From: Candidatus Altarchaeota archaeon
GTDB lineage: Archaea > Altiarchaeota > Altiarchaeia > IMC4 > QMZM01
DNA length: 7,971 bases
Direction: 5' to 3'
Assembly: GCA_016931955.1 (NCBI GenBank)
Contig: JAFGDV010000034.1
Span: forward strand, 1 to 7,971
This document shows positions 4,587 through 7,971 of this stretch, piece by piece (position 1 is the first letter of the stretch; each line of letters opens with the position of its first letter). Under the pieces are notes generated by a model. That model was not told where the DNA came from, did not search any database, and worked only from the letters and a program-made list of their open reading frames with translations. The translations under genes were made by a program, and so were the position numbers.

Positions 4587-5140
4587 TGAAAGAAAAAATC
4601 TTGGTAATAGATGACGAGGAAATGATATTGAAGACATTGGATAAGCTGTTGAGTAAGGAAGGCTATGAAGTAACCACTGTGAACAGCAGCTACACTGCAT
4701 TGGCCCACGTCAAGAAAGAGTTTTTTGATCTAATAGTCTTGGATGTTAGAATGCCCCAGATGGATGGGATATCGTTGCTGAAGCAGATAAGGAGGATACA
4801 GGAGGACAAGAAGAGCATGGTTATAGTGATTACTGGCTATGCTAGCGAAGACGTGCCCATAAAGGCTATAGAGCTCGGAGTTGAGGGTTACATAATGAAG
4901 CCCTTTGAGTTAGAAAGCTTCCTTTATTCAGTGAACGGGGTTATGGAGATCTGCAGGTTAAGGAAGGAGCGAGATGGATACCTCAAGGAACTAGAAAAGA
5001 AAAATCGTGAATTAGAAGAATTGCGCGATAAATACAGGAATCTTGTGAACAGCTTGACGAGGGTCGTGTGGGCTAAGACAAACAGTAAGGACTTGGAAGA
5101 CAAGATCAAGAAGATAATAAAAAGCTACGAGAAGAAATAA
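4583..5140 (+). CDS. Response regulator: receiver domain plus coiled-coil tail, no DNA-binding domain
   Basis: A 185-residue protein. The receiver domain (about 1-120) has the acidic pair Asp10-Asp11, phospho-acceptor Asp54 in LIVLDVRMPQMDG, Thr84 in VITGYAS and Lys106 in IMKPF, so it should be phosphorylated, most likely by the overlapping kinase. The remainder (121-180) is a charged helical stretch (LKELEKKNRELEELRDKYRNL) that looks like a coiled coil; no helix-turn-helix or enzyme domain is present. The output is therefore probably a protein contact. A receiver with a trailing helix resembles the front half of a hybrid receiver-kinase whose kinase part is absent. The ATG at 4583 overlaps the kinase stop (ATGA), with GGTGA directly before it; ATG 4586 is equally likely by spacing. 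The MATE gene begins 29 nt after the stop. Confidence 0.9.
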   Translation: MMKEKILVIDDEEMILKTLDKLLSKEGYEVTTVNSSYTALAHVKKEFFDLIVLDVRMPQMDGISLLKQIRRIQEDKKSMVIVITGYASEDVPIKAIELGVEGYIMKPFELESFLYSVNGVMEICRLRKERDGYLKELEKKNRELEELRDKYRNLVNSLTRVVWAKTNSKDLEDKIKKIIKSYEKK

Positions 5141-5149
5141 CATTTATTT
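5141..5149 (+). promoter_or_regulatory. TATA-like box for a leaderless MATE-exporter mRNA
   Basis: CATTTATTT lies 21-29 nt upstream of the ATG at 5170, and no ribosome binding site occurs between. This arrangement is typical of leaderless archaeal genes. Read-through from the regulator gene, 29 nt upstream, is also possible. Confidence 0.5.
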
Positions 5150-5169
5150 CTGACTTCGCAATCCTTTGT

Positions 5170-6486
5170 ATGGATTTGACTGAAGGGGATGTGCTGAAGA
5201 CAATCCTGAAGACTTCCGTGCCCTTGATGGTCGCATTCCTCCTGCAGAGTTCATTTAATGTGGTTGATGCCTTCTTTGTGGGCCAGATAAGCGCGGAGGC
5301 TTTGGCTGCGGTAAGCATAAGTTTCCCAATGATCTTCTTCATAATCTCTCTGGGTACCGGTGTGGGCGTCGGCGTAACCTCAGTGATTGCCAGATTCATC
5401 GGCTCGAAGCAGTACGGGGAAGCTGATAACGTGGCAGAGCATGCTGTTCTCATAGCAGTCATATTGAGCTTTTTTCTGACGGCAACAGGTCTGCTCGCTT
5501 CTCCACTACTATTCGACTTCATCGGCGCAACTGGGGAGGTGAAGATTATGGCCCTAGACTACCTGAACATTCTCCTGTTCTTTGCAGCCTTCATGCTCGT
5601 CGCCATGGTCGGAAACGCTATACTGCGAGCTGAAGGAGACATGAAGACGCCCATGAAGGTGATGGGGGTTTCCTCAATAATCAACACCATACTTGACCCG
5701 ATCCTCATATTTGTTCTGGGCTGGGGCGTCAAGGGCGCTGCTATCGCGACCATCCTATCACGAGGTGTGGGGATGGGCTACCTATACCATCATATACTCT
5801 CTGGGAGGTCAAGTATAAGCCTCAACCTGAGGGACTTCAGCTACCACTTTAACTACGTGCGGAAGATATTTGCAGTAGGCGTTCCTTCATCTCTCTCCAA
5901 CATTATCATGAGCGTCGGAATGTTCCTGCTCACCATAATAGTGGGATTCTATGGAATAGATGCTTTAGCAGCCTTCGGCGTAGGCTACCGACTTGACAGC
6001 CTGGCGATACTACCATGTATGGGCATTTCTGCCGCGGTTATAAGCATAGTTGGCCAGAGTGTTGGTGCGGGCAAGACAGGGAGGGCGAGGGAGGTCTCCC
6101 TGAAGGCCGGTATAATGGCATCAGTCTTCATGTCATCCATTGGTCTTTTGTTCTATGTCTTCGCGCCCTGGATTGTTGGGGTCTTCAACTCCAGCCCGGG
6201 TGTGGTAGGATATGGGGTGTCTTTTCTCCGTATAATACCGTTGACATACCTATTCGTCGGAGTGGCTATCTGCGCATCAAGCGCATTCCTCGGCTCCGGG
6301 AAGGCGATGTTGGCATTGATTTCAACCGTCTTCAGGGTCATAGTCTTCACAGTGCCGGCAGCGTATATCCTGTCAGGGATGTATGGTGTCACTGGGATAT
6401 GGTGGGGGATGGTAGCAGGCGCATTCCTCGGACTCATCGTGACCATGCTCTTCTTCGAATTCGGCGGCTGGGAAAAACACAGATAA
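5170..6486 (+). CDS. MATE-family multidrug/toxin exporter
   Basis: A 438-residue membrane protein with about twelve hydrophobic helices in two halves, the normal size for MATE transporters. These proteins use a sodium or proton gradient to expel cationic or other small toxic compounds. The sequence shows MATE landmarks: an N-terminal SVPLMVAFLLQSSFNVVDAF with a F-V-G loop (FFVGQISAEALAAVSISFP), the first-half motif AILRAEGDMKTPMKV, GWGVKGAAIAT, and, in the second half, the matching VGVPSSLSNIIMS, ALAAFGVGYRLD and VGQSVGAGKTGRA. The start at ATG 5170 is supported by the TATA-like box 21-29 nt upstream. It follows the two-component genes closely on the same strand, which suggests, but does not prove, that they control it. 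I cannot assign a substrate. The subfamily looks closest to the DinF/NorM-like MATE proteins widespread in methanogens and bacteria. Confidence 0.93.
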   Translation: MDLTEGDVLKTILKTSVPLMVAFLLQSSFNVVDAFFVGQISAEALAAVSISFPMIFFIISLGTGVGVGVTSVIARFIGSKQYGEADNVAEHAVLIAVILSFFLTATGLLASPLLFDFIGATGEVKIMALDYLNILLFFAAFMLVAMVGNAILRAEGDMKTPMKVMGVSSIINTILDPILIFVLGWGVKGAAIATILSRGVGMGYLYHHILSGRSSISLNLRDFSYHFNYVRKIFAVGVPSSLSNIIMSVGMFLLTIIVGFYGIDALAAFGVGYRLDSLAILPCMGISAAVISIVGQSVGAGKTGRAREVSLKAGIMASVFMSSIGLLFYVFAPWIVGVFNSSPGVVGYGVSFLRIIPLTYLFVGVAICASSAFLGSGKAMLALISTVFRVIVFTVPAAYILSGMYGVTGIWWGMVAGAFLGLIVTMLFFEFGGWEKHR

Positions 6487-6506
6487 CCTCTTTAGAGCGG
6501 ATTTAA

Positions 6507-6515
6507 CTTTTATTA
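6507..6515 (+). promoter_or_regulatory. TATA-like box of the four-helix membrane protein
   Basis: CTTTTATTA in an AT-rich stretch would start transcription near 6537, giving a leader of about 25 nt that contains the ribosome binding site at 6550-6557. Confidence 0.4.
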
Positions 6516-6561
6516 AAGTTTATGTAATTATTATCTGAATAATTCTTGTGAGGTGATGGTG

Positions 6562-7041
6562 GTGGATAATAGTAATACAACTTCGATTCCGCTCGCTTTT
6601 GTGGGTGGATTGATAGCAGCCTTAGTTGGCGCTGGCATCTGGGCTCTGCTTACCATAGTTACTGGATACGAGTTTGGTTTTATGGCAGTTGGTGTTGGAG
6701 CCCTATGTGGTTTCGGAGTCATTTTGTTCTCCAAAGGCCAGAGGGGGATACCGCTTCAGTTGATCGCGGTGGTATTAAGCCTTGTCGGCATATTCGTCGG
6801 CAAATATGTAGCATTCTCACATTTCTTGAAGGCGACTGTCGCAGAAGAATATGGTGCAGAAATTGCAGTAGAGGTGTCTGCTCTATCCCTTGATGTGCTC
6901 TCCATCTTCATAGGCAACATAGGCGACTTCCTCAGCCCGTATGACCTGCTGTGGGTCGTATTTGCCGTAGGCGCCGCCTGGAAGATACCTAAAGCCAGAA
7001 CGCTCGATCAGACCCAATCCAAGGTAAGGGATAGTAGGTAA
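6562..7041 (+). CDS. Four-helix membrane protein of unknown function
   Basis: A 159-residue protein with four hydrophobic segments: about AFVGGLIAALVGAGIWALLT, then MAVGVGALCGFGVILF, LQLIAVVLSLVGIFVGKYVA, and, after an acidic loop (EEYGAEIAVEV), the weaker SPYDLLWVVFAVGAAW. The block TGYEFGFMAVGVGALCGFGV resembles a membrane-protein family of unknown function that I know from bacteria, where G-Y-E-x-G-x-x-A-x-G-V-G-A-L is conserved; I cannot give a Pfam name. The start is inferred. GAGGTGAT (6550-6557) is a strong ribosome binding site, and GTG 6562 follows it with the same 4-nt spacing as at mscL. The earlier in-frame GTG 6553 and ATG 6556 lie inside the site; GTG 6559 is possible. The end runs 34 nt into the convergent prenyltransferase gene. 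It follows the MATE gene by 75 nt with its own promoter. Confidence 0.75.
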   Translation: MDNSNTTSIPLAFVGGLIAALVGAGIWALLTIVTGYEFGFMAVGVGALCGFGVILFSKGQRGIPLQLIAVVLSLVGIFVGKYVAFSHFLKATVAEEYGAEIAVEVSALSLDVLSIFIGNIGDFLSPYDLLWVVFAVGAAWKIPKARTLDQTQSKVRDSR

Positions 7042-7889
7042 AGATTCGTAGACGCTAGGAACAGTATGAGCGATGAGACCATACAGACTGCCATAGAATC
7101 CGTCTTCTTAAGCAATGACAGGATTCCTGAGACCAGGGGCATGAGCGAGAATAATGCCATAATCGAGCAGCCTATTAAGAACAGGTGAATTGTTGCAGTA
7201 AGAGACAATAAGGCGATAGCCCAAAAACCGAATGTTCTCCCGTTTTGTGTTATCCACGTTTTCTTTCCACCGATTTTATCGCCTTCAACATCCGGTATCT
7301 CGACGCTTAATATGAAAACCATGCCATAGAGAAGCAGTGGAATGGATAATGCGAGGAAGTGCATGTCGAATCCGCCCTTGAACACGAAGTAGCCCATGCC
7401 AGGCATAAAGAAGCCGGCAGCCGTTGAGGTGGATAATTCTCCAAGGCCCTTATACGAAAACCTTAGAGGGGGGGCGCTGTAGTACCAGCCGAGGAAGTTC
7501 CCAGACAATACCAGGAGGAGGAACTCAAGCGGCAGCTGGAATAAAATCAAGGAGACGATGGAGAGCATTATCGAAGCCAGAATCAACAGGATAGCGAACC
7601 ATCTTGATAACGTCCTCAGTTCAGGGTTTTTTTGCAGGACACCGCTGCCTCCTGAGAAAAGCGTTCTCTTATTGTATCCATCAGTTTGGAAATCGAAGTA
7701 TTCGTTGCTGTAGGACACTGAAAGGTGGGCGAAGAAGAGGACTGCGTAGCATAGAAAGAACCGATCAAATGTAAAGACTGCGTCGGATAGGGTTGCGAGA
7801 AGGGCGCCGAAGGTATAGAGCAAGAACCCGCCTACTAAAAAGTGGGGTCGACCCAGCCTGATGATGTCTGCAAGAACCCTCAAGTCCAT
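7008..7889 (-). CDS. UbiA-family prenyltransferase (MenA-like)
   Basis: A 293-residue integral membrane enzyme with about eight or nine helices. The family joins a polyprenyl diphosphate to an acceptor ring or lipid head, using Mg2+ bound by two Asp-rich motifs. The first is NEYFDFQTD (62-70, close to NDxxDxxxD) and the second is DVEGD (200-204); both are present. The conserved YYSAPPLRFSYKGLGE (136-151) is also there. The FSGGSGVL stretch after the first motif (78-85) recalls MenA-type enzymes of quinone biosynthesis rather than the archaeal lipid enzyme DGGGP synthase, but acceptor choice cannot be fixed from sequence. The ATG at 7889 starts MDLRVLADIIRLGRPHF, the normal N-terminus, and the gene is intact. 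No ribosome binding site or TATA box can be seen upstream because an insertion-sequence hairpin begins 20 nt away. The 3' end overlaps the convergent membrane-protein gene. Confidence 0.9.
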   Translation of the reverse strand: MDLRVLADIIRLGRPHFLVGGFLLYTFGALLATLSDAVFTFDRFFLCYAVLFFAHLSVSYSNEYFDFQTDGYNKRTLFSGGSGVLQKNPELRTLSRWFAILLILASIMLSIVSLILFQLPLEFLLLVLSGNFLGWYYSAPPLRFSYKGLGELSTSTAAGFFMPGMGYFVFKGGFDMHFLALSIPLLLYGMVFILSVEIPDVEGDKIGGKKTWITQNGRTFGFWAIALLSLTATIHLFLIGCSIMALFSLMPLVSGILSLLKKTDSMAVCMVSSLILFLASTNLYLLSLTLDWV

Positions 7890-7908
7890 TACAATTTTCG
7901 CAAGGGTA

Positions 7909-7928
7909 CCGTGGACTTTAGTCCACGG
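7909..7928. repeat. Terminal hairpin of the right-hand insertion-sequence candidate
   Basis: CCGTGGAC-TTTA-GTCCACGG is a perfect inverted repeat with a four-base loop. It has the same stem length and loop size as the left hairpin (129-148), but a different sequence, so the two belong to different elements. Confidence 0.65.
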
Positions 7929-7971
7929 AGGAATTGCGAACTATGTTAGTGTTCGCTTGTCTTGCGTGTAC
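7909..7971 (-). mobile_element. Right end of a second IS200/IS605-like element (cut by window edge)
   Basis: A perfect 8-bp stem with a TTTA loop (7909-7928) has the same design as the hairpin at the left of the window. On the minus strand an open frame enters from the window edge (7971) and stops with TAA at 7918-7920, inside the hairpin loop; its last residues are VRNSSVD. A stop codon lying in the terminal hairpin is often seen for the TnpB gene of these elements, so a TnpB-bearing element probably continues beyond the window. Only 17 codons are visible, so the protein family is not proven. Confidence 0.5.

Noticed and set aside
4223-4708. Minus-strand 161-codon frame across the kinase-regulator junction
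   Set aside because: It is a shadow of two genes that show complete catalytic motifs on the plus strand.
5106-5522. Minus-strand 138-codon frame opposite the MATE gene
   Set aside because: Its composition is that of an antisense shadow of a hydrophobic membrane gene; no promoter or ribosome binding site was seen.
6015-6506. Plus-strand 163-codon frame within the MATE gene
   Set aside because: It lies in another frame of the MATE gene, whose second-half motifs continue undisturbed through it.
1-7971. CRISPR array or tandem repeats
   Set aside because: No regularly spaced direct repeats were seen; the short UCGACGA repeat at 721-727 and 775-781 is better explained by RNA folding.

Overview
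The window reads as archaeal chromosome, most likely from a euryarchaeote-type lineage. Many genes have archaeal TATA-like boxes about 25 nt before a probable transcription start. Some of these place transcription at or within a few bases of the start codon (leaderless genes), and others use GGAGGTGAT-type ribosome binding sites, twice with a GTG start. MscL, the MATE exporter and the two-component pair also occur in bacteria, so the archaeal call rests mainly on promoter style and on the DUF3795 and short zinc-ribbon proteins. I cannot name a genus.

Layout. Bases 1-148 hold the C-terminus of an IS200/IS605-type Y1 transposase and its right-end hairpin. A DUF3795 cysteine-rich protein follows (309-644). 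Next comes a gene-free stretch (645-927) whose middle (703-856) folds into a multi-branched RNA with its own TATA-like box; I could not assign it to a family. From 928 to 1833 there is a cluster of very small genes: a two-helix membrane protein, a 49-residue zinc-ribbon protein, a frame-disrupted small gene starting MSCYTRHL, and a 52-residue leaderless ORF.

The rest is more conventional: mscL (1891-2310, +); a membrane-embedded M50 (site-2-type) metalloprotease with a secreted N-terminal domain (2316-3584, -); a soluble histidine kinase and an output-less response regulator overlapping by 4 nt (3753-5140, +); a MATE-family exporter with its own leaderless promoter (5170-6486, +); a four-helix membrane protein of unknown function (6562-7041, +); and a UbiA-family prenyltransferase (7008-7889, -) whose 3' end overlaps that of its neighbour. 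About 20 nt upstream of the prenyltransferase start is a second IS200/IS605-like terminal hairpin (7909-7928), facing inward.

Functionally the segment is rich in membrane and envelope proteins (MscL, M50 protease, MATE, UbiA, two small membrane proteins). The kinase and regulator form one operon. The MATE gene lies only 29 nt downstream and could receive read-through, but it also has its own promoter. The best candidates for something undescribed are the structured RNA at 703-856 and the cluster of tiny genes at 928-1833.
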